This document shows positions 6,764 through 10,906 of a DNA stretch of 10,906 nucleotides, in pieces; within the stretch, counting starts at the first letter, position 1, and every line of letters starts with the position of its first letter. A program made the position numbers and the translations under genes. The stretch comes from Gastranaerophilus sp045639085. GTDB lineage: Bacteria; Cyanobacteriota; Vampirovibrionia; Gastranaerophilales; Gastranaerophilaceae. The notes under the pieces were generated by a model. The model ran no database searches and was not told the DNA's origin. It saw only the letters and a program-made list of their open reading frames with translations. Location: NCBI GenBank assembly GCA_045639085.1, contig JAZUCM010000077.1, positions 1 to 10,906 of the forward strand, given 5' to 3'.

Positions 6764-7058
6764 TTTTGGGTTACCAGAAAGAACGATTAACGAACTTTTG
6801 GATTTTTTCAAGTCTGTGCCAGGCGTAGAAAAAGTGATGATTTACGGTTCTCGTGCAAAGGGTACATATCGTAACGGTTCAGATATTGATTTTGCAGTTT
6901 GGACTAATGATTGCAACACAACAAGTCGTATAAAATGGGGACTTGAAGAGCTTCCGACGCCTTATATGTTTGACGTCACAGACTATAAAACTTTGACACA
7001 CGAAGGATTGAAAAACAGTATTGATAAAGACGGCAAATTGTTTTACGTTCGAGATTGA
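6753..7058 (+). CDS. Minimal nucleotidyltransferase, MntA-type antitoxin (HI0073 family)
   Basis: The product is a 101-residue nucleotidyltransferase-fold protein. The GS-x10-D-x-D signature is intact: G32-S33-RAKGTYRNGS-D44-I-D46. A third acidic residue is likely in MFDVTDY (D74). In MntA/HepT systems this enzyme AMPylates the toxin tyrosine and so blocks its RNase activity. I chose ATG 6753 because GAGG at 6744-6747 lies 5 bases upstream; an earlier in-frame ATG at 6711 lies deep within the HEPN gene. The overlap with the HEPN gene is typical of such pairs. It is the last gene of this + strand unit and converges with fliR. Confidence 0.87.
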   Translation: MEYNFGLPERTINELLDFFKSVPGVEKVMIYGSRAKGTYRNGSDIDFAVWTNDCNTTSRIKWGLEELPTPYMFDVTDYKTLTHEGLKNSIDKDGKLFYVRD

Positions 7059-7062
7059 TTGG

Positions 7063-7087
7063 AATTTTGGTAATGAATACCTAAAAT
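7063..7087. terminator. AT-rich hairpin between convergent genes
   Basis: ATTTTGGTA (7064-7072) pairs with TACCTAAAAT (7078-7087) around ATGAA, with one bulged T at 7082. It lies in the 22-bp gap between the MNT gene and fliR and runs into the fliR stop. No long T-run follows on either strand, so it is at best a weak bidirectional terminator. Confidence 0.3.
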
Positions 7088-7866
7088 ATACTACTATATG
7101 AGGTCAAATAATCCTGTATGATATTATAAATCATCGGCAAAATCCAAACCATTATCGCAGCACCCAATACCGGCTTAAATAAGAAGCTCAATTGAAATAC
7201 GTTTACTTGTGGCGCAGTTTTTGAAATTACCCCCAAAATTATATCTTGCCCTAACGTCGCTAACAAAACAGGTGAAGCAATCTGCAACCCCATATAAAGA
7301 ACATTCGACGAAATCTTAACCAGGTAATCCAAGTTCACTATCTTTTCCAATGGAATCGAAACAGCAAACAACGGAAAAACTTCCATGCTCCGCATAAACG
7401 CGTTCATCATCCAATAAAATCCGCCAATATGTATAAAAATACACAAGGCAAACAAAGAAAACGCCTTGCCCAATATCGACACCTGGCTCGACGTTGTCGG
7501 ATCCAACACCATCGCAGATGAAAGCCCCATTTGCATATTTATCATATCTGCGCCAGCCTCAATCGCAAGCAATATCACCTGGGCAACATAACCTAACAGC
7601 CCACCAACAACAAAATTCAACAATATTAAAAGCAACAACGAATCATCACCCAACGTCGCAACAGGTTTTGCAACGCTGGTTATAACAATTGTCAAAATAA
7701 AAATCAAGCACAGTTTCACCATGCCGGGAATTTCTTTTCTATTCAAAATCGGCGCCCAACGAGAAAAACCCGCCAATCGCGAAAAAACTAAAATTCCCGC
7801 AACCAAATATTTATCCAGTTCCGGAAAAATTTTCATCAATTCAGCTAAAAAATCAAATCCCGTCAT
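7081..7866 (-). CDS. fliR: FliR/SctT-family export gate protein
   Basis: This polytopic inner-membrane protein is part of the core type III export gate (FliPQR, or SctRST), through which unfolded substrates leave the cytoplasm. Family blocks are FSRLAGFSRWAP (28-39), IEAGADMINMQMGLSSAMVL followed by DP (102-123), FIHIGGFYWMM (144-154), SPVLLATLGQDIILGVISKT (199-217) and APQVNVFQLSFLFKPVLG (218-235). The length of 261 is standard. The motifs look nearer to flagellar FliR than to SctT. The start is fixed by a TGA just upstream in frame (7870-7872). There is no close ribosome site: GGAGG is 13 bases away and lies inside a 21-codon mini-ORF that ends ATGA on this start, so coupled translation is likely. 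It is the last gene of the operon in this window; flhB/sctU is not next to it. Confidence 0.93.
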   Translation of the reverse strand: MTGFDFLAELMKIFPELDKYLVAGILVFSRLAGFSRWAPILNRKEIPGMVKLCLIFILTIVITSVAKPVATLGDDSLLLLILLNFVVGGLLGYVAQVILLAIEAGADMINMQMGLSSAMVLDPTTSSQVSILGKAFSLFALCIFIHIGGFYWMMNAFMRSMEVFPLFAVSIPLEKIVNLDYLVKISSNVLYMGLQIASPVLLATLGQDIILGVISKTAPQVNVFQLSFLFKPVLGAAIMVWILPMIYNIIQDYLTSYSSIF

Positions 7867-7928
7867 TTTTCAGCGCCAACCTCCAGCAGGTCCAACAACA
7901 TTGCAACATTCGTCCCAAAAAGTTTCAT
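7863..7928 (-). CDS. Possible 21-residue leader/mini-ORF between fliQ and fliR
   Basis: This small ORF fills the gap between fliQ and fliR almost exactly. Its ATG is one base after the fliQ stop (TAGgATG). GAGG lies 8 bases upstream, inside the end of fliQ. Its TGA overlaps the fliR ATG as ATGA. The peptide begins MKLFGTNVAMLLDLLE and ends VGAEK, with an amphipathic helical middle. I know of no family for it. It may be a real micro-protein, or a translational-coupling device that delivers ribosomes to the fliR start, which lacks its own well-placed ribosome site. Chance cannot be excluded at 21 codons. Confidence 0.35.
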   Translation of the reverse strand: MKLFGTNVAMLLDLLEVGAEK

Positions 7929-7929
7929 C

Positions 7930-8424
7930 CTACTGACCTCGCAAAATCTGATTAGTTTCAATCAAATTAGGACGCGGCATCGGTGTACGTGGCGCCGGAT
8001 GATATTTTGCTTTGTCATAATTATCAATATACGGAACTTTACCCGGATTTTTCATAATCTCATTTATATCAGGAACATTCTTAAATTTATCCGCATCCAT
8101 CTCTTTTTGAAACGGAGTTGTGTATTTATAATAATCAGACGAAAGCACGAAACTATCGTTCTTAGGCAGTACATTAAACGCCAATCCCATTCCCTGGATA
8201 AAAAAATTGTTCAACGAATTCATAAAAGCATATCCGCCAATAATAATTACAAGAAAAACGCCCAAAATCTTTGGCGCCGCCGCAATAGTTTGTTCTTGCA
8301 CCTGAGTTACAGCCTGCAAAATACCCACGACCAAACCGATTCCAGCAGCCACAAGTACGCAAGGCATCGAAATAGAAAGCATTACCAAGAAACCTTTTGC
8401 TAAATATTCAACCATAAGTTCCAT
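7930..8424 (-). CDS. fliQ: FliQ/SctS-family export gate protein with long C-terminal tail
   Basis: The first about 88 residues are a normal FliQ with two hydrophobic helices (about 11-37 and 52-70). The conserved turn ILQAVTQVQEQTIAAAPKI (35-53) lies between them. In the assembled gate, FliQ subunits wrap around the FliP-FliR core. FliQ is usually about 85-90 residues. Here 164 are encoded, with a hydrophilic tail from about 88 on. The tail is rich in Lys, Asp, Tyr and Pro and ends in a Pro/Arg stretch (APRTPMPRPN) and ILRGQ. The frame is open throughout with no sign of a fused second gene. GAGGAGAG lies about 7 bases before the ATG, and fliP ends 14 bases upstream. The tail would extend into the cytoplasm or periplasm depending on topology. 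Confidence 0.92.
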   Translation of the reverse strand: MELMVEYLAKGFLVMLSISMPCVLVAAGIGLVVGILQAVTQVQEQTIAAAPKILGVFLVIIIGGYAFMNSLNNFFIQGMGLAFNVLPKNDSFVLSSDYYKYTTPFQKEMDADKFKNVPDINEIMKNPGKVPYIDNYDKAKYHPAPRTPMPRPNLIETNQILRGQ

Positions 8425-8438
8425 CTCAGCACTCTCCT

Positions 8439-9080
8439 CTAATTATAACTCGTCACAAGACCCTGTACTATCAATCCCCAGCCGTCAACCGCAATAAAAA
8501 TCAACAGCTTGAACGGCAGTGAAATAATTGTTGGCGACAGCATAAACATCCCCAATGCCAACAAAATATTCGCCACAACAAGGTCCAAAACAATGAACGG
8601 CACAAAAATTATGAACCCTATCTGAAACGCCGTTTTTAATTCGCTCATAATATAAGCCGGCGCAACTTGCCAAATAGTTATCTCATCAGGAGTTTTGGGC
8701 GGTGTTTTCTGCGAAAGTTCGACAAAAAACGCCAAATCACTCTCGCGTGTTTGTTTCATCATAAATTCTTTAAGCGGCTTAGAACCCTCATTTATCGCCT
8801 CAACAATATTTTGACTTTGCTGATAAGGAACCGACCCCATTTCGTACATCTTTTGGAACGTACCTCCCATTGTATAAAATGTCAAAATCATTGAAAGCCC
8901 GATAATAACAATACTTGGCGGAACCTGTTGTGTACCCATTGCAGTTTTCAGCATAGAAAAAACAATTGCAAACCGCAAAAAACTTGTCATACAGCAAAAT
9001 ATAAACGGCAACAAGGAAAATACCGTCATAACAACCAATAATTGCAATACTGGGTTTATATCTTTAATTACACTATCCAT
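8439..9080 (-). CDS. fliP: FliP/SctR-family export gate protein
   Basis: This is a core membrane subunit of the type III export gate. The first block is MTSFLRFAIVFSMLK (31-45) followed by AMGTQQVPP (47-55). The second is APAYIMSELKTAFQIGFIIF (140-159), and the third region ends ISLPFKLLIFIAVDGW (186-201). At 213 residues it is short for flagellar FliP (often about 245) because it lacks the cleavable N-terminal signal peptide. This is the size of non-flagellar SctR. NILLALGMFMLSP (171-183) also reads like SctR (NILLALGMMMVSP) rather than FliP (typically VLMSMGMMMLPP). The start overlaps the fliO stop as TAATG, with GGAGAGA upstream. I keep the fliP symbol because a fliO gene precedes it, but sctR is a real alternative. 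Confidence 0.9.
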   Translation of the reverse strand: MDSVIKDINPVLQLLVVMTVFSLLPFIFCCMTSFLRFAIVFSMLKTAMGTQQVPPSIVIIGLSMILTFYTMGGTFQKMYEMGSVPYQQSQNIVEAINEGSKPLKEFMMKQTRESDLAFFVELSQKTPPKTPDEITIWQVAPAYIMSELKTAFQIGFIIFVPFIVLDLVVANILLALGMFMLSPTIISLPFKLLIFIAVDGWGLIVQGLVTSYN

Positions 9081-9478
9081 TAACTTCTCTCTCCGGTGCT
9101 AATTATGTTCCTAAGAATTTCAGTTGAATTCTTTTTAGCAAACTCTCTTTCTGTACGATATAAGTTCTGCAAATTATAATCAAAATTATCTTGAATTGCG
9201 CGACGCATTTCAAACCCACCTTCTTTAGTCTCGTTCAACTTAGACAAAAAAGTTGTTCTTTCCGCATCACTTGCGATTAAAAACTTTTCATCCCCCGCCC
9301 TTACCACATACAACTGTTTTCTAACCCCCAAACTCACACAATCTTCAACCTCAAGAAATTTTGAAGTAGAAACACGTGAATTATTCACGGAACACTTTTT
9401 ATAAACAAAAAGCGCCAGAAAAATCACACCAATCATTGCAGCGGTATAAACAGTAAAAGTGAAAAGATAAGAAGTCAC
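9080..9478 (-). CDS. fliO: FliO-like export gate assembly protein
   Basis: The 132-residue product has one N-terminal membrane helix (about 5-26, ending VYKKC). A small FliO domain follows at about 39-82: FLEVEDCVSLGVRKQLYVVR, then AGDEKFLIAS and TTFLSKL. This is the usual FliO pattern of two short beta runs. A charged helical tail follows. FliO helps FliP assemble and is a marker of flagellar systems; most non-flagellar type III systems lack it. The start is GTG at 9478, one base after the stop of the SpoA gene. It is supported by a strong AGGAGG at 9488-9493 nine bases upstream, and there is no ATG nearby. Its position just before fliP is the standard flagellar order. Confidence 0.82.
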   Translation of the reverse strand: MTSYLFTFTVYTAAMIGVIFLALFVYKKCSVNNSRVSTSKFLEVEDCVSLGVRKQLYVVRAGDEKFLIASDAERTTFLSKLNETKEGGFEMRRAIQDNFDYNLQNLYRTEREFAKKNSTEILRNIISTGERS

Positions 9479-9479
9479 T

Positions 9480-9884
9480 CTAAATATCCTCCTCTAAGTC
9501 GAAATCGCTATAGTCGAATTCTTCTTCTTCATCGACAGGCGCAGCACCCGGAATTTCGGAATACGCGTCAATTTCTTGCGCCGGAGCTTGAGGCTCAGTC
9601 GTCGCAGCTTGCGCCGGAGCCAAAGTCTCAACAGGCGCTTTTTGAGCATGAACTTCCGTGATTTTAACGCCATATTTATCATTAACAATGACCAATTCAC
9701 CTGATGCAATAGGCTTATCTTCGACAGTCAAAGTAACTCTGTTTTGATAAATAGTTGTCAAACCGACCACCATGCCAGCCTGAATTTTCTTCAATTCACC
9801 GAGGGTTATGTCGACCGCGTCAAAATGCGCTATCATCTCAACTTCAATACTATCCCAAATGTTTATATTTTTATCTTCTGACAC
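9480..9884 (-). CDS. Possible internally translated C-terminal product of the SpoA protein
   Basis: Inside the SpoA gene, GGAGG (9892-9896) lies exactly 7 bases before an in-frame GTG (9882-9884, codon 253). Translation from it would give a 134-residue protein beginning at VSEDKNINIW and holding only the second SpoA domain and the acidic tail. In several SctQ proteins (SpaO, Spa33, YscQ) just such an internal start, GTG in the Salmonella and Shigella cases, makes a short form that joins the full-length one. It is in frame with the parent gene, so no independent coding evidence exists. The call rests on the strength and position of the ribosome site. Confidence 0.5.
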   Translation of the reverse strand: MSEDKNINIWDSIEVEMIAHFDAVDITLGELKKIQAGMVVGLTTIYQNRVTLTVEDKPIASGELVIVNDKYGVKITEVHAQKAPVETLAPAQAATTEPQAPAQEIDAYSEIPGAAPVDEEEEFDYSDFDLEEDI

Positions 9885-10640
9885 CTCAGAACCTCCATTA
9901 TTCTCAACCGGCAGCACCAAACCCAAATTAGGCTTTAACAGTACATCCGTCTCATAATCTCTAAACTGTAACCTTAATCTATCCGTACTACTGGATTCAA
10001 AAACCACAATATCCTCAACCTCAAGATGCTTTAAATCATGAAGAGAAAAAGTTGTTCTTCCGACATCCAGCCTAACAGGAATCGTACTTTTTTCAAAATG
10101 TTCAACCGAAAAATCTTCCCTAACCGGGATGGTTTCCGGCTCCAACAAAACATCCGGCAATGTAACCACAAAACGCCCGGACTTACCGTTTTCTTTATCC
10201 GTCAAAATAAAAACAAGATATATGACATCAAAATTACTTCTTGCCAAAGTTGGCGGTGCCGGTCTTAAAAATTCAACAACAGCACGGTACAAGCAATCAT
10301 TGAACGTCGTCACAACTTTCGTTTCTAATTCCGTTAATTTGTTCAAGTCAAACGCTTTATTTGAGCGTCCCAAAACCTTGTCCAACACCAACCCGACAGC
10401 AGATTCGGACATTCTGAAAAACAAATCATGCTGCTGATCTATCTTAACCTTTGTAACAAAATACGTATCTTTTTCCGACAAAGTATTAACGTTTTTGCAA
10501 ATACCTAACAAGGTAAACGTAAAATCTTCAGCAAAAAAATCGTCAAAAGCCTTCTGCACGACCGGCGGAAACGTTTTCTGAAACCAATCATACTGATATG
10601 ACAAATCTTTAATTATAACATCTGTTACCTGTGTACTCAT
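9480..10640 (-). CDS. FliM/FliN-family (SctQ-like) C-ring protein with two SpoA domains
   Basis: The 386-residue protein has three parts. Residues about 1-180 resemble the FliM/CheC-like middle region, e.g. SESAVGLVLDKVLGRSN then LTELETKVV (78-110). A first SpoA domain spans about 183-242 (TIPVRLDVGRTTFSLHDLKH and on). A second, very FliN-like SpoA domain spans about 262-333 (ITLGELKKIQAGMVVGL, then ASGELVIVNDKYGVKITEV). The end is an Ala/Pro/Gln-rich linker and an acidic tail (EEEEFDYSDFDLEED). Flagella normally use separate FliM and FliN; two SpoA domains in one chain is the layout of SctQ (YscQ, SpaO). Such proteins form the cytoplasmic sorting platform or switch ring. It is the first gene of the operon, with AAGGAGAG before its ATG. 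An internal GTG start may give a second product. The function in motility or in secretion is not settled. Confidence 0.85.
   Translation of the reverse strand: MSTQVTDVIIKDLSYQYDWFQKTFPPVVQKAFDDFFAEDFTFTLLGICKNVNTLSEKDTYFVTKVKIDQQHDLFFRMSESAVGLVLDKVLGRSNKAFDLNKLTELETKVVTTFNDCLYRAVVEFLRPAPPTLARSNFDVIYLVFILTDKENGKSGRFVVTLPDVLLEPETIPVREDFSVEHFEKSTIPVRLDVGRTTFSLHDLKHLEVEDIVVFESSSTDRLRLQFRDYETDVLLKPNLGLVLPVENNGGSEVSEDKNINIWDSIEVEMIAHFDAVDITLGELKKIQAGMVVGLTTIYQNRVTLTVEDKPIASGELVIVNDKYGVKITEVHAQKAPVETLAPAQAATTEPQAPAQEIDAYSEIPGAAPVDEEEEFDYSDFDLEEDI
9892..9896 (-). promoter_or_regulatory. Internal Shine-Dalgarno within the SpoA gene
   Basis: GGAGG is read on the - strand within codons Gly249-Gly250 in the linker between the two SpoA domains. 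It is followed by TTCTGAG and GTG. The 7-base spacing is ideal for initiation. Confidence 0.5.
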
Positions 10641-10674
10641 TACTCTCCTTTAGAGGACAGACTCTCCCATATAT

Positions 10675-10703
10675 ATTTTAAACCACAATATACACGATAA
10701 CAA
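10675..10703 (-). promoter_or_regulatory. Sigma-70-type promoter for the export-gate operon
   Basis: On the - strand, TTGTTA (10703-10698) and TAAAAT (10680-10675) are separated by exactly 17 bases. Transcription would start near 10668, about 28 bases before the ATG at 10640, leaving room for the ribosome site AAGGAGAG. No sigma-28 or sigma-54 type motif was seen in the gap. The promoter lies between the operon and the IS, so the IS has not cut it off. Confidence 0.55.
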
Positions 10704-10735
10704 ATACTTAATAATTTTGTTACAAAAGGCAAGTT

Positions 10736-10768
10736 AAGTGAATAAGTAAATAAGACAATAGGTAAATA
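10736..10768 (-). repeat. Octamer-type repeat next to the second IS end
   Basis: Read on the - strand outward from the IS, this is an array of about 8-bp units (acctattg, tcttattt, acttattc, act...). It matches 129-161 at 30 of 33 positions when the two IS ends are aligned. It lies outside the point where the IS copies should end. Confidence 0.5.
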
Positions 10769-10906
10769 TGAAGTGGTCCCCAAAACCTGGACACAAATTA
10801 AGCAGCCAATAAAAAATCTCTGTATCTGCACGGAGACAGTTTATTTTTGTTCCACTGTGGCCTATTGTTATAGATTAGCACGTATTTATTAACAAGGTCA
10901 ATAACA
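10769..10906 (-). mobile_element. IS3-family insertion sequence, right end (second, inverted copy, partial)
   Basis: Positions 10769-10896 are the reverse complement of 1-128 with no difference that I can see. They include the terminal TGAAGTGGTCCCCAAAACCT and the transposase end. A further 10 bases of the element are visible here. The rest lies beyond the window. The two copies point towards each other and enclose the region between. Confidence 0.8.
10798..10906 (-). CDS. IS3-family transposase, C-terminal fragment (cut by window edge)
   Basis: The - strand frame ends in TAA at 10798-10800 and is open to the window edge. It encodes the same YNNRPQWNKNKLSPCRYRD tail as the left copy, with three extra codons (V-I-D) upstream. 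This is the end of the DDE integrase-type transposase. Integrity cannot be judged. Confidence 0.85.
   Translation of the reverse strand, partial: VIDLVNKYVLIYNNRPQWNKNKLSPCRYRDFLLAA

Noticed and set aside
7999..8403. 134-residue + strand ORF opposite fliQ, and similar + strand frames opposite fliR, fliP and the SpoA gene
   Set aside because: They are antisense to well-recognised genes, show no family motif and have low-complexity composition expected of shadow frames.
10640..10831. 63-residue ORF on the - strand directly upstream of the SpoA gene
   Set aside because: It begins inside the IS terminus, crosses the repeat flank and the promoter region, and resembles no protein family. The SpoA gene's own promoter and leader occupy this DNA.
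1..10906. Composite transposon with cargo
   Set aside because: The enclosed genes are chromosomal-type functions with ordinary operon structure. No resistance or mobility cargo is present, and only inner IS ends are visible. Flanking by two IS copies is not enough.
1..10906. CRISPR arrays, tRNA, rRNA or riboswitch
   Set aside because: No spaced direct repeats of CRISPR type, no tRNA-like cloverleaf and no conserved RNA motif were noticed. The only gene-free stretch near 200 bases or more is 129-326, which holds the octamer repeat and a weak promoter.

Overview
This is a fairly AT-rich stretch of a bacterial chromosome. It is bounded at both ends by the same IS3-family insertion sequence in inverted orientation. 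Between the two ends lie about 10.6 kb of chromosomal genes in four transcription units. The gene set (flagellar-type export apparatus, ManNAc kinase and epimerase, MenA-like prenyltransferase, Na+/alanine symporter) suggests a host-associated anaerobe with a flagellum or type III secretion system. A gut relative of the non-photosynthetic Cyanobacteria (Gastranaerophilales) would fit, but that is a guess from gene flavour; nothing in the window fixes the phylum.

Layout. (1) Positions 1-128 hold the 3' end of an IS3-family transposase and the IS terminus, followed by a degenerate 8-bp tandem repeat (134-190). (2) On the + strand, 327-2185 carries an AGCS-family Na+/amino-acid symporter overlapping a small ACT-domain protein, closed by a hairpin terminator. 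(3) On the - strand, 4960-2240 is a tightly overlapping operon: nanE (ManNAc-6-P epimerase), a ROK sugar kinase (probably nanK), an unrecognised 72-residue protein and a MenA/UbiA-type prenyltransferase. (4) On the + strand, 5027-7058 carries an M16 zinc peptidase followed closely by a HEPN/MNT pair (HepT/MntA-type toxin-antitoxin). (5) On the - strand, 10640-7081 is an export-gate operon: a FliM/FliN (SctQ-like) protein with two SpoA domains, then FliO, FliP/SctR, FliQ/SctS, a 21-codon mini-ORF and FliR/SctT. A good promoter sits just upstream at 10675-10703. (6) Positions 10736-10906 hold a related octamer repeat and the second, inverted IS end.

How the parts work together. NanE and the ROK kinase would convert ManNAc to GlcNAc-6-P. 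The SpoA protein would form the cytoplasmic ring (sorting platform or motor switch), FliO would help assemble the gate, and FliP, FliQ and FliR would form the membrane export gate. The most interesting region is this last operon. It mixes flagellar traits (a FliO gene, FliR-like motifs) with non-flagellar type III traits (a single polypeptide with two SpoA domains, a FliP without signal peptide carrying an SctR-like NILLALGM/SP motif). It also has a well-formed internal Shine-Dalgarno plus GTG start just before the second SpoA domain, as known for SctQ proteins. FliQ carries an unusual C-terminal tail of about 75 residues.
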